Part shown: positions 1 through 7,434 of the stretch, piece after piece
How the letters are laid out: every line of letters starts with the position of its first letter
How positions within the stretch are numbered: position 1 is the first letter of the stretch
NCBI GenBank assembly: GCA_023450935.1
Contig: JAEXGH010000033.1
Span: 1-39,649, forward strand
Length of the DNA stretch: 39,649 nt
Reading direction: 5' to 3'
Source of the DNA: Verrucomicrobiota bacterium
Lineage (GTDB): Bacteria > Verrucomicrobiota > Verrucomicrobiia > Opitutales > Intestinicryptomonadaceae
Notes under the pieces: generated by a model
The model's input: the letters and a program-made list of their open reading frames with translations, nothing else
What the model was told of the DNA's origin: nothing
Database searches by the model: none
Made by a program: the position numbers and the translations under genes

Positions 1-140
1 TTTCTCCCGTTTCTTTTTTGGGGGGGGGGGGCGGGGGCGCCCGCCCCCCGCCGCGCCGCGTTTTGCGCCCAAGCGCGCCCCTTTTTGGCTTGACTATACC
101 CGCAAATGCGGGAAAATCGCCCGAATAGAATTTTTGAACA
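1..140. other. G-rich low-complexity leader upstream of aspS
   Basis: Positions 20-31 are twelve G in a row, followed by a C and five more G, then a C-rich stretch that can pair back onto it. A TTGACT hexamer at 90-95 could be a -35 box for aspS, but the -10 is weak (AAAATC at 113-118). The spacer holds a perfect inverted repeat, CCCGCAAATGCGGG, at 99-112, which could be an operator or the base of a short leader hairpin. No gene is seen here. Confidence 0.4.
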
Positions 141-1922
141 ATGAAAAGAACAAATACTTGTAACGAATTGACCGCCGCCAACGCAGGCAGCGACGTAGTT
201 TTAATCGGTTGGGTAAACTCTGTGCGCGACCACGGCGGCATTCTGTTCGTCGATTTGCGCGACCGCGAGGGAATCACCCAGGTAGTCTTCCACCCCGACG
301 CAAAGGAAGTCTATGAAAAGGCGCAAAAGCTCAAAGACGAAAGCGTAATCCAAGTTTTCGGCAAAGTCGCCGCTCGCGAAGAGGGAACGAAAAACCCCAA
401 TCTCAAAACGGGCGAAATCGAAGTTATAGCCTCCGATATGGTTATTCACAACATCTGCGACGTTCTCCCCTTCCCCCTCGAAGACGAACGCGCCGACAAA
501 GTAAACGAAGACCTGCGTTTGCAATACCGCTATCTTGACCTGCGCCGCCCGCGCAACCTCAACCTTTTGCGCGTCCGCCACAAGGCGGCGACCGCTATCC
601 GCGACTATCTGAACTCGCGCGATTTCGTGGAAGTGGAAACACCCGTCCTTTTCAAGAGCACTCCCGAAGGCGCGCGCGAGTTCCTCGTGCCCAGCCGCAT
701 CAACCCCGGCTGCTTCTACGCGCTCAACCAATCGCCCCAGCAATACAAGCAGATGCTTATGGTATCGGGCATTGAACGCTACTATCAAATGGCGAAATGC
801 TTCCGCGACGAAGACCTACGCGCCGACCGCCAGCCCGAATTCACTCAGGTAGACATAGAAATCAGCTTCGTGGAGCGCGAAGACATGTATGCGCTTATTG
901 AGAACATGCTCAAGAAAGTCTGGAAGGACGTTCTGAACATCGACATTCCCACCCCCTTCAAGCGCATGCACTACGAAGAAGCCATGAACCGCTTCGGCGT
1001 AGACAAGCCCGACACCCGCTTCGACATCGAGCTCAACGACCTCACCGACGTATTCAAGGCAAGCCAGTTCAAGGTTTTCGCAAGCGTAATAGCGAACGGC
1101 GGCGTCATCAAGGCAATCAACGCCAAGGGTCTTTCCGACATCACGCAGGGCGAGCTCAAGAACCTTGAGGACATCGCCAAAACGCTCGGCGCAAAAGGTC
1201 TGGCGTTCATCAAGGCGGAAAACGGCGCGTGGAAAAGCCCCATCTTGAAGTTCCTCTCCGAAGACGAGCAAAAAGCCCTCAAGGAAAAGCTCAACATCGA
1301 AGACGGCGACATCGTTTTCTTTGCCGCCGCCCCGTGGGAGCAGGCGTGCTCAATCCTCGGCAGAATCCGTCTTGAATGCGGCAAGCTCCTGCAAAACCGC
1401 GGCAAGATTGTAATCCCCGCCGACAAGTTCAATTTCCTCTGGGTAATCGAATTCCCGCTTATGCTCTGGGACGAAGAACAGGGTCGCTACGTTTCGGCGC
1501 ACCACCCCTTCACCGCCCCCGTCGAAGAGGACATGAAGTATCTCGATACCGACCCGCTCCGCGTCCGCGGTCAGCACTACGACATCGTTCTCAACGGAAC
1601 TGAGCTTGGCGGCGGTTCAATCAGAATACACCAACCCGAAGTTCAGGAAAAAGTCTTCAAAGACGTTCTCAAGATTCCCGCCGACGTTGTGGAAAGCCGC
1701 TTCGGCTATATGCTCAAGGCGTTCAAATTCGGCGCGCCCCCGCACGGCGGCATTGCGCTCGGCTTCGACCGCTTGGTGACAATCCTCACAGGCAGGTCAA
1801 GCATTCGCGACATCATCGCCTTCCCGAAGACGCAAAAGGGGCAGGACTTAATGGCGCAATCGCCCTCGCAGGTAACTGAAAAGCAGCTCAAGGATCTTCA
1901 CATCAAGCTCGACCTCGAATAG
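141..1922 (+). CDS. aspS: Aspartyl-tRNA synthetase (AspRS)
   Basis: Charges tRNA-Asp with aspartate in the cytoplasm. The 593 residues match the bacterial-type length. The order is an N-terminal OB-fold anticodon-binding domain (about 1-110), a class II catalytic core, and the bacterial GAD insertion (about 290-420). Class II motif 2 is seen as FRDEDLRADRQPEFTQVD and motif 3 as GIALGFDRLV. Whether it also charges tRNA-Asn cannot be decided from the sequence. The ATG at 141 has no clear Shine-Dalgarno sequence, as with several genes here. It stands alone: it is followed by a strong terminator at 1975-2002 and by 600 bases of repeats. Confidence 0.97.
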   Translation: MKRTNTCNELTAANAGSDVVLIGWVNSVRDHGGILFVDLRDREGITQVVFHPDAKEVYEKAQKLKDESVIQVFGKVAAREEGTKNPNLKTGEIEVIASDMVIHNICDVLPFPLEDERADKVNEDLRLQYRYLDLRRPRNLNLLRVRHKAATAIRDYLNSRDFVEVETPVLFKSTPEGAREFLVPSRINPGCFYALNQSPQQYKQMLMVSGIERYYQMAKCFRDEDLRADRQPEFTQVDIEISFVEREDMYALIENMLKKVWKDVLNIDIPTPFKRMHYEEAMNRFGVDKPDTRFDIELNDLTDVFKASQFKVFASVIANGGVIKAINAKGLSDITQGELKNLEDIAKTLGAKGLAFIKAENGAWKSPILKFLSEDEQKALKEKLNIEDGDIVFFAAAPWEQACSILGRIRLECGKLLQNRGKIVIPADKFNFLWVIEFPLMLWDEEQGRYVSAHHPFTAPVEEDMKYLDTDPLRVRGQHYDIVLNGTELGGGSIRIHQPEVQEKVFKDVLKIPADVVESRFGYMLKAFKFGAPPHGGIALGFDRLVTILTGRSSIRDIIAFPKTQKGQDLMAQSPSQVTEKQLKDLHIKLDLE

Positions 1923-1968
1923 CAAAAGCGCGAGGGCGCGTTTGCTTCGACGACGAATTTTTTATTTT

Positions 1969-2039
1969 ATAGTTAAAGCGGAACAAAAGTTCCGCTTTTT
2001 TTGATTTAAAAATTCGTCGAAGCAAACGCTCTCGGGCAT
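1969..2039 (+). repeat. 71-bp direct repeat, copy 1
   Basis: Starts ATAGTTAAAGCGGAAC and ends GCTCTCGGGCAT. It recurs almost unchanged at 2285-2356; the main change is the hairpin loop (AAAA here, TTTT there). It holds the terminator hairpin plus a TTCGTCGAAGCAAACG segment. Confidence 0.8.
1975..2002 (+). terminator. Terminator of aspS
   Basis: The stem AAAGCGGAAC / GTTCCGCTTT with an AAAA loop is followed by a T run. This is a classic intrinsic terminator 52 bases after the aspS stop codon. Confidence 0.85.
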
Positions 2040-2040
2040 C

Positions 2041-2205
2041 ATTCGATTTTATTTCGGACTTACGGGCGTTTAGCCCGCTACGCCTCATAAAATACGAAGT
2101 TGACGCGTGGGCTTCGCCCCATCGCGCCCCTTCGGGGTCTTTTTTGCTACGCAAAAAATCTCAAACGCGCTTCGCTTGTTTTCTGCCTCGAGCCTCGCGC
2201 TTTTG
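2041..2205. other. Cluster of short hairpins with TTCG loops
   Basis: No credible gene. The stretch is packed with small palindromes: GGGCGTTTAGCCC (about 2063), GGGCTTCGCCC (about 2109), CCCCTTCGGGG (about 2127), and TTTTTTGC-TAC-GCAAAAAA (about 2139). Several have the stable UUCG tetraloop. Reading frames through it are low complexity and look like repeat translation. Confidence 0.5.
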
Positions 2206-2222
2206 AATTTTTTATAATTTCG

Positions 2223-2280
2223 AAAGCGGCGGGGGTTGGCGGAAGCCAATCCCCCCTTTGTTTTTCGGTTAAAGTTTTTT
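2223..2280 (+). repeat. Downstream palindromic repeat, copy A
   Basis: The palindrome GGGGGTTGGC-GGAA-GCCAATCCCCC is followed by CTTTG and the tail GGTTAAAGTTTTTT. It belongs to the family GGCGGCRATYGGC-loop-GCCRATnYGCCTTTG plus a TTAAAG tail, whose copies all lie downstream of genes in the sense direction. Confidence 0.75.
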
Positions 2281-2284
2281 AATT

Positions 2285-2356
2285 ATAGTTAAAGCGGAAC
2301 TTTTGTTCCGCTTTTTTTTGGTTTAAAAATTCGTCGAAGCAAACGCTCTCGGGCAT
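2285..2356 (+). repeat. 71-bp direct repeat, copy 2
   Basis: Near-identical to 1969-2039, including the terminator hairpin and the final GCTCTCGGGCAT. The first and second copies are separated by the hairpin cluster and palindromic repeat copy A. Confidence 0.8.
2291..2319 (+). terminator. Second copy of the aspS-type terminator
   Basis: The stem AAAGCGGAAC / GTTCCGCTTT with a TTTT loop is followed by eight T. It is a duplicate of the aspS terminator inside direct-repeat copy 2 and would act as a backup stop. Confidence 0.75.
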
Positions 2357-2369
2357 TTTTTACGTTTTC

Positions 2370-2420
2370 AAAAGTGGCGGCAATCGGCGTAGCTGATGTG
2401 CCTTTGTTTATTCATTGAAG
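2370..2420 (+). repeat. Downstream palindromic repeat, copy B
   Basis: Core GGCGGCAATCGGC-GTA-GCTGATGTGCCTTTG with a tail ATTGAAG. It is an imperfect palindrome, most like copy C in sequence. Orientation is plus, the same as aspS. Confidence 0.7.
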
Positions 2421-2557
2421 AGTTGCGTTTAGAATCACCAAGCCATTGAACGAAGTTCAATGCGTATGTCTACAGAAAAGGCATAGCGGTTAGTTACGCC
2501 GAATTATACAGTCCGCCGCAAAGCGGCGGAGGTCAAGGGGCACCGCTTTGGAATTAT
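2421..2557. other. Non-coding spacer with two small hairpins
   Basis: Between repeat copies B and C there is no gene. Two palindromes are visible: CATTGAACGAAGTTCAATG at 2444-2462 and CCGCCGCAAAGCGGCGG at 2513-2529. Confidence 0.4.
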
Positions 2558-2613
2558 AAAAACTTTAACCAATTTGCAAAGGCACATCGGCAAAACCGAT
2601 TGCCGTCCCTTTA
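2558..2613 (-). repeat. Downstream palindromic repeat, copy C (minus)
   Basis: Read on the minus strand it is GGCAATCGG-TTTT-GCCGATGTGCCTTTGC followed by TTGGTTAAAGTTTTT. It begins 15 bases after the stop of the minus-strand LacI gene, so it is again downstream and in sense. Confidence 0.75.
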
Positions 2614-2627
2614 GGAAAAGTAAAAAA

Positions 2628-3614
2628 TTAGAGGGTGGATTTTCTGATGAGGAGGTCGCCTTCGAGGATTTTTTCGGAGGGCGAAACGGGGGTGTCGTCG
2701 GTTACGGCGTCGAAGCAGGCTTTTGCGTAGGCTTTTATCGGCTGGCGGAAAGACGTAATTGAGGGATTGTAGTTCGACGCTTCGGGAATATCGTCGAATC
2801 CGATTATCGCGACATCTTCGGGGATACGCACGTCGTTTTCGCAGAATTTTTTGACTATGCCCATTGCAATCATGTCGGTTGCACAGACAATTACTTCTGG
2901 CAGTTTCTTACCCGAATTGAGCAGGTTTCTGGCTATTTCGCTGCCCGATTCAAAGTCTTTATCCATATTGGACGGTTCTAGAATGCACATATCGAACCCC
3001 ATCGACTTCGCCATTTCCGATGCAAAGCGCAGGCGGTTTTTATGCGCGGGCAGTCCGCGTCCCGCAAAGGCGACTGTCGATTTCCTCAAGTCCCGCTTAA
3101 TGTAGTGGAAAATCTTGCGCATTGCGTCGTGTTCGTCAACGCCAATAGAAAGCTTTAAATTCGGGTGCGCCCCGTGTCCGACACGCGCGATGGGCAAGTC
3201 TTTGAAGGCGTCCGTCCAAGACAGGTCGCCGTATGAACCGAGTATTATTATTCCGTCAACTGCGTGTTTGTAGAGCGGAAGCAGGTCGGACTCCTTCGGC
3301 TGGCGGTTCAAAAATCCCACGAGCAAAAGCGAGTAGTTTTTCGCGTGTGAAAGTTCCTGCAATTCGCTAATCAGCAGCGAAAAGTATGGCGAATGAAAGT
3401 CGTATGCGACAATCCCGACTGTGTTCGATTTCTTTCCCCTCAATGCCAGCGCCGCAGGCGACGGCACATAATTCATCTCTTTGGCAACGCGCAGAATTTC
3501 CTCGATTTTTGCGGGGTTGACGCCGATTTTGTGCGCCTGTCCCGACAGCACGCGCGACACCAACGATGTCGATACTCCCAACCGCGAAGCTATGTCCTTT
3601 TGCGTTACCTTCAT
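2628..3614 (-). CDS. LacI-family transcriptional regulator, likely of hexuronate use
   Basis: A DNA-binding repressor or activator that senses a sugar-type ligand. The N-terminal LacI helix-turn-helix is clear (VTQKDIASRLGVSTSLVSRVL), with the hinge near ALALRGKKSNTVGIV, followed by a periplasmic-binding-protein-like sensor domain ending in the usual IGFDDIPEA and TSFRQP motifs. The first 7 codons of the longer open frame begin with TTG; the ATG at 3614 fits the family start (MKVTQKDIA) better. It is divergent from uxaC with only 48 bases between the starts, and a LacI-type palindrome lies in that gap, so it probably controls uxaC and itself. The ligand is unknown; a uronate or a derived intermediate is the best guess from context. 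Confidence 0.9.
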   Translation of the reverse strand: MKVTQKDIASRLGVSTSLVSRVLSGQAHKIGVNPAKIEEILRVAKEMNYVPSPAALALRGKKSNTVGIVAYDFHSPYFSLLISELQELSHAKNYSLLLVGFLNRQPKESDLLPLYKHAVDGIIILGSYGDLSWTDAFKDLPIARVGHGAHPNLKLSIGVDEHDAMRKIFHYIKRDLRKSTVAFAGRGLPAHKNRLRFASEMAKSMGFDMCILEPSNMDKDFESGSEIARNLLNSGKKLPEVIVCATDMIAMGIVKKFCENDVRIPEDVAIIGFDDIPEASNYNPSITSFRQPIKAYAKACFDAVTDDTPVSPSEKILEGDLLIRKSTL

Positions 3615-3625
3615 TACAATTTTTC

Positions 3626-3654
3626 TTGACTGCAACTCAATCGTTTGAGAAGCT
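3626..3654. promoter_or_regulatory. Probable LacI-family operator between the regulator and uxaC
   Basis: CTCAATCGTTTGAG at 3636-3649 is a 14-base palindrome with one mismatched pair and a central CG, the standard form of LacI-family sites. It directly follows a TTGAC element (3626-3630) pointing toward uxaC. Bound protein would block both divergent genes. Confidence 0.6.
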
Positions 3655-3662
3655 TTTAGTCA

Positions 3663-5063
3663 ATGGAAAAATTTATCAACGACGACTTTCTTCTTGAGTC
3701 GAATTTCGCCCAAGAGCTTTACCATAATTACGCCGAAAAGCAGCCCCTAATCGACTTCCACTGCCATCTCGACCCCGCGGAAATAGAAGCCGACAAACCG
3801 TGGAAAAACATCACCCAAGTTTGGTTGGGCGGCGACCACTACAAGTGGCGCACAATGCGCTCCAACGGCGTCCGCGAAGAATTCATCACGGGCGACGCCC
3901 CCGACAGGGAAAAATTCCAGAAGTTCGCCGAAACAATGCCCAAAATGCTCCGCAACCCGATGTATCATTGGTGCCATTTGGAGCTTGCGCGCTTCTTCGG
4001 AATCGACGACATTCTCCTTTCGGGCGATACCGCAGAGGAGGTCTGGGGCAGGGCGAACGAGGTCCTCAAAAACCTCAAGCCAAGCGATTGTATGGCGAAG
4101 TGCAACGTCGAAACAGTCTGCACTACCGACGACCCCACAAGTAGTCTCGAACACCACAAAAACATAGCCAAAAAGGGCGGCAAGGTCAAAGTTCTGCCGA
4201 CGTTCCGCCCCGACAAGGCGTTCGCCATAGGCGAGCATCTCGAATACATCAAGTATCTCGAGCATCTCGAAGTTGCTGCCGACGTGGAAATCCGCTCATA
4301 CGACGACCTTCTTGTGGCTCTCCGCCACCGCCACGACTATTTCCACCAGTGCGGTTGTCGCGTTTCCGACTACGGCATACAGACTGTCTGGCACAAAAAC
4401 GCCTTCAGCTATGAAATAGAAGACACTTTCCAAAAGGCAATTTCAAGCAGCGAAAAAATCGCCCCAGCCGAGGCAGCCGCCTTCAAAAGCGCGATTTTGC
4501 GCGAGTGCGCCGCCATGGATTGCGACAAAGGCTGGGTGCGCCAGCTGCATATCGGCCCTATTCGCAACAACAACAAGCTTATGTATGAGCAGCTCGGTGC
4601 GGATTCGGGCTTCGATTCAATCGGCGAATCCAACTACGCGCAGGACTTGGCAAATCACCTCAACAACCTCAACTCCGCGGGCAAGCTCGGCAAGACAATT
4701 ATCTACAACATTCACCCGAAGGACAACGAGATGATTGCCTCTATGTTGGGCAACTTCCAGAATTCCGACTGCGCGGGCAAGATTCAGCTCGGCAGCGCGT
4801 GGTGGTTTATGGACAATCTCGACGGAATGCGCAGGCAGCTTGAGGCGGTTTCCACGCTTTCGTTGCTGGGAACGTTCGTGGGAATGTTGACGGATTCTCG
4901 GTCGTTTTTGTCGTATGTGCGGCACGAGTATTTCCGCAGGCTTTTGTGCAACATTTTAGGCGACGAGATGAAGAGGGGATTGCTGCCGCGCGACATGAAG
5001 TTGGTTGGCCAGCTTGTGGCTGATGTTTCGTATAATAATGCGAAACGCTATTTCAATCTCTAA
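3663..5063 (+). CDS. uxaC: Glucuronate/galacturonate isomerase
   Basis: Converts D-glucuronate to D-fructuronate and D-galacturonate to D-tagaturonate, the first step of hexuronate breakdown. The 466 residues match the family length. The amidohydrolase-type metal motif is seen near the N-terminus (DFHCHLDPAEIEADKPW), and the typical C-terminal block follows (GSAWWFMDN, then a conserved LTDSRSFLSYVRHEYFRR). The start sits 13 bases after the operator, so the mRNA leader must be very short; GAGAAG at 3647-3652 may serve as ribosome binding site. The later uxaA/B or kdu/kdg steps are not in this window. A secreted beta-helix protein at 31942-33462 could supply galacturonate. Confidence 0.96.
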   Translation: MEKFINDDFLLESNFAQELYHNYAEKQPLIDFHCHLDPAEIEADKPWKNITQVWLGGDHYKWRTMRSNGVREEFITGDAPDREKFQKFAETMPKMLRNPMYHWCHLELARFFGIDDILLSGDTAEEVWGRANEVLKNLKPSDCMAKCNVETVCTTDDPTSSLEHHKNIAKKGGKVKVLPTFRPDKAFAIGEHLEYIKYLEHLEVAADVEIRSYDDLLVALRHRHDYFHQCGCRVSDYGIQTVWHKNAFSYEIEDTFQKAISSSEKIAPAEAAAFKSAILRECAAMDCDKGWVRQLHIGPIRNNNKLMYEQLGADSGFDSIGESNYAQDLANHLNNLNSAGKLGKTIIYNIHPKDNEMIASMLGNFQNSDCAGKIQLGSAWWFMDNLDGMRRQLEAVSTLSLLGTFVGMLTDSRSFLSYVRHEYFRRLLCNILGDEMKRGLLPRDMKLVGQLVADVSYNNAKRYFNL

Positions 5064-5100
5064 GAACATTGTATAAGAGCGCAGCTTTTAACAAGTAGCC

Positions 5101-5150
5101 AAAGCGGAATTGGCTGCGCCAATCGGCAGCACTTTGGGAAAGTTAAAAAA
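5101..5150 (+). repeat. Downstream palindromic repeat, copy D
   Basis: Core AATTGGC-TGC-GCCAATCGG followed by ACTTTGGGAAAGTTAAAAAA. It lies 37 bases after the uxaC stop, in the uxaC direction. It is the most diverged copy but keeps the ATTGGC/GCCAAT stem and an AAAGTTAAA-like tail. Confidence 0.6.
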
Positions 5151-5164
5151 TGCCCTCGCGTTTT

Positions 5165-5194
5165 TTGAATAAAAAACTACAAAATTAGTATTGA
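5165..5194 (+). promoter_or_regulatory. Possible promoter of the thiazole synthase gene
   Basis: TTGAAT at 5165-5170 and TATTGA at 5189-5194 are 18 bases apart, 70 bases before the start codon. I looked for a thiamin pyrophosphate riboswitch in the leader and did not see its CTGAGA motif. Confidence 0.3.
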
Positions 5195-5264
5195 TTCGGC
5201 GGGGCAAAAGGGCGATAGTGTGGAGTATTCACAAAAAAAGTGGATTTAGAAACGAGATTAAAAA

Positions 5265-6044
5265 ATGATTGAAAATACTATTTCGGTTGCGATTCTGAAA
5301 AAGTTTTCGGAGAAGCTCGCAAGCAGTTTGGCTCTCGACGTTGCGTTGGTAGGGGGAGGCCCCAGCGCGTTGGTTGCGGCAAAGTATATGGCGGACGCCG
5401 GTTTGAAAGTCGGCGTGTTTGAGCGCAAGCTCGCCCCCGGCGGCGGAACTTGGGGCGGCGGTATGCTATTCAATGAGGTTGTAGTTCAGGACGACGCGCT
5501 TTCGATTCTCGACGATTTCGGTATTTCGCACGTTGAAATTGAAGACGCCAAAGGTTACCACACTCTCGATTCCGTCGAAATGGCGAGCGGGCTTATTTTC
5601 GGCGCGCGCAAGGCGGGCGCAAAGATTTTCAATGCAATCAGCGTTGAGGATATCGTTTTCAAGAATGGGAAAGTCAACGGATTGGTCATAAATTGGACGC
5701 CCGTTGAAAGGCTCGGAATGCATGTCGATCCGCTTACGGTTATTTCGGAGTGCGTTGTTGACGGCACTGGGCACCCGTGCGAAATTATGAAAATGGCGAC
5801 TGCTAAAGCCAAAATCAAGCTCGACACTCCCACGGGCGAAATTCTCGGTGAAAGGCCGATGTGGGTTGACAGCGGAGAGGCTTCCACAGTGGAGAATACG
5901 CGCGAGTATTTCCCGGGGCTCTACGCGTGCGGCATGAGCGCCAACAACGTTATGGGCGGATATCGAATGGGACCGATTTTCGGCGGAATGCTGATGTCGG
6001 GCAAAAAGGTTGCGCAGCTGATTATCGCAAAACTCGGCAAGTAA
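5265..6044 (+). CDS. thi4: Thi4-type thiamine thiazole synthase (histidine, sulfide-dependent type)
   Basis: Makes the thiazole half of thiamin from NAD+ and glycine. The 259 residues show a dinucleotide-binding motif (VALVGGGPSALVAAKYMADAG, near residue 25), the family signature LAPGGGTWGGGM, and a conserved C-terminal RMGPIFGGMLMSG. At the site where yeast Thi4 has its sacrificial cysteine, this protein has histidine (GMHVDPLTV). In methanogen homologues this histidine marks a true multi-turnover enzyme that takes sulfur from free sulfide; I infer the same here, which suits an anaerobe. It stands alone between uxaC and the pab genes and has its own terminator. Confidence 0.9.
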   Translation: MIENTISVAILKKFSEKLASSLALDVALVGGGPSALVAAKYMADAGLKVGVFERKLAPGGGTWGGGMLFNEVVVQDDALSILDDFGISHVEIEDAKGYHTLDSVEMASGLIFGARKAGAKIFNAISVEDIVFKNGKVNGLVINWTPVERLGMHVDPLTVISECVVDGTGHPCEIMKMATAKAKIKLDTPTGEILGERPMWVDSGEASTVENTREYFPGLYACGMSANNVMGGYRMGPIFGGMLMSGKKVAQLIIAKLGK

Positions 6045-6060
6045 TTTGTGTTTTCGGGAA

Positions 6061-6087
6061 CCCGCGGTTGTCTGCCGCGGGTTTTTT
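6061..6087 (+). terminator. Terminator of the thiazole synthase gene
   Basis: CCCGCGG-TTGTCTG-CCGCGGG followed by six T, 17 bases after the stop codon. Confidence 0.85.
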
Positions 6088-6168
6088 GCGCCGGCGCGAA
6101 ATATGTGTTGAATTCCTCCCTCCGAACAAACAGAATGCAGCCTTTATTTTAGTCGGTTTTCGGGAGAT

Positions 6169-7434
6169 ATGTTTGAGGATTTTGACAGCGTAATAGACAA
6201 AATAAATTTTTACCAAAAACGTAAAATACCCTTCTTTACTGCCATCGACTACGAGCTTGACCGCGCTCTGCTGCTTGCGGGCGGCGAAATCCGCAATGCC
6301 GCTGATGTCGTGAAATTCAGGGTGGGAAAGACTGTAAACGCCTATGCCGACAGACCGCTTTTGGATTCTGTAAAAATAGGCGTGCTTTCAGCCGACCGCG
6401 CGGCGTATTTAAAAAAATTCGAAAGACTTTCGCGTGCAATAGCGCGCGGCGATTCTTTTTTGGCGAACCTCACCGAGCGCACTGAGATTGATTTGGACGC
6501 GTCGCTCGAGGACGTTTTTTTCGCGTCGGACAGCCCGTATGCGATGTGCCTGAAAGACGCTTTTTGCTGCTTTTCGCCCGAGTGTTTTGTGCGCGTTTTT
6601 AACGGCGAAATTTTTTCGTATCCGATGAAGGGAACCATTGACGCGTCGCTTCCCGATGCCGAACGGCGTCTGCTTGCCGACGAAAAGGAATTGCGCGAGC
6701 ACAACACCATTGTCGATTTAATCCGCAACGACCTTTCCTCCGCGGCGTCGGAAGTGCGCGTGCGGCGTTTCCGCTTCCCGTCTGCGGTGCGGCGGTTCGG
6801 CAGGGCGGACATAATCCAGACAAGCTCCGAAATATGCGGCAAACTGCGCGTGCCACTCGGCGACGCGCTGCGGTCGATGTTGCCCGCAGGCTCAATCTGC
6901 GGCGCGCCGAAACCGAAAACACTCGAGATTCTGCGCGAATGCGAGAGCGTGCGGCGCGGTTTCTACACGGGGATTTTCGGGTATTTCGATTCCGAGAATT
7001 TCGACTCCGCAGTGGCAATCAGGTTTGTAGAGCGCGGAGGCGGCAAAACGTATTTCAGAAGCGGCGGCGGAATAACCGCGCTGAGCGGCGCGGTGGCGGA
7101 ATACGCAGAGGTAACGGAAAAAATCTACATACCGCTCCGCCCGAAGCCGCGTTTTTTGGAGACAATCAAGGTTTGCGACGGCAAAATTCTTTCGCCCGAA
7201 ATCCACTACGACCGCTACAAAAAAAACGCTCGCCGAGTTTTATCCGCACGTTCGCCCCGTCCCGATGGAACGCTTTTCGGAAATGGCGCGCGGCGCGGGC
7301 GGGGGCGTCTGCAAACTGCGGGTCGAATATGGCGAGAGCTTTTCGGCGACAATCGCGCCGTATGCTCCCAAGAAAATAAATTCGCTCAAAGTGCTCGACG
7401 GCGGCGAAATAGACTACCGTTTCAAGTCGGCTGA
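6169..7434 (+). CDS. pabB: Aminodeoxychorismate synthase component I (PabB part of a frameshifted PabB-PabC fusion)
   Basis: Turns chorismate plus ammonia into 4-amino-4-deoxychorismate, for folate. Chorismate-binding motifs are clear: the PabB-type lysine in YPMKGTIDA, then EHNTIVDLIRNDLS, SMLPAGSICGAPKPKTLEI, GFYTGIFGYFD and RSGGGITALSGAVAEYAE. It lacks the N-terminal half found in stand-alone PabB, as usual for fused forms. Real homology ends near position 7226. After an A8 run at 7219-7226 the frame goes into arginine-rich nonsense and stops at 7434, while the expected PabC sequence continues one base over. Removing one A restores a single frame of about 525 codons to 7747. It is followed by pabA. 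Confidence 0.88.
   Translation: MFEDFDSVIDKINFYQKRKIPFFTAIDYELDRALLLAGGEIRNAADVVKFRVGKTVNAYADRPLLDSVKIGVLSADRAAYLKKFERLSRAIARGDSFLANLTERTEIDLDASLEDVFFASDSPYAMCLKDAFCCFSPECFVRVFNGEIFSYPMKGTIDASLPDAERRLLADEKELREHNTIVDLIRNDLSSAASEVRVRRFRFPSAVRRFGRADIIQTSSEICGKLRVPLGDALRSMLPAGSICGAPKPKTLEILRECESVRRGFYTGIFGYFDSENFDSAVAIRFVERGGGKTYFRSGGGITALSGAVAEYAEVTEKIYIPLRPKPRFLETIKVCDGKILSPEIHYDRYKKNARRVLSARSPRPDGTLFGNGARRGRGRLQTAGRIWRELFGDNRAVCSQENKFAQSARRRRNRLPFQVG

Larger units (their letters stand above)
1928..2039 (+). repeat. Long inverted repeat enclosing the aspS terminator
   Basis: The arm at about 1931-1962 (GTTTGCTTCGACG, then an extra CGA, then ATTTTTTA) is the reverse complement of the arm at about 2006-2026 (AAAATTCGTCGAAGCAAAC). 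Between them lies a compact terminator hairpin. The whole could fold as one long stem with the terminator at its tip. Confidence 0.6.

Noticed and set aside
2100..2282. A 60-codon plus-strand frame in the aspS downstream region
   Set aside because: It runs through the hairpin cluster and palindromic repeat and reads as repeat-derived low complexity.
5064..5264. TPP riboswitch before the thiazole synthase gene
   Set aside because: The CTGAGA and other conserved core segments are not found in the leader.
7219..7232. Programmed -1 ribosomal frameshift at A-AAA-AAC in pabB
   Set aside because: The heptamer fits a -1 slippery site, but the pabC frame is +1 relative to pabB, so a -1 slip would not reach it.
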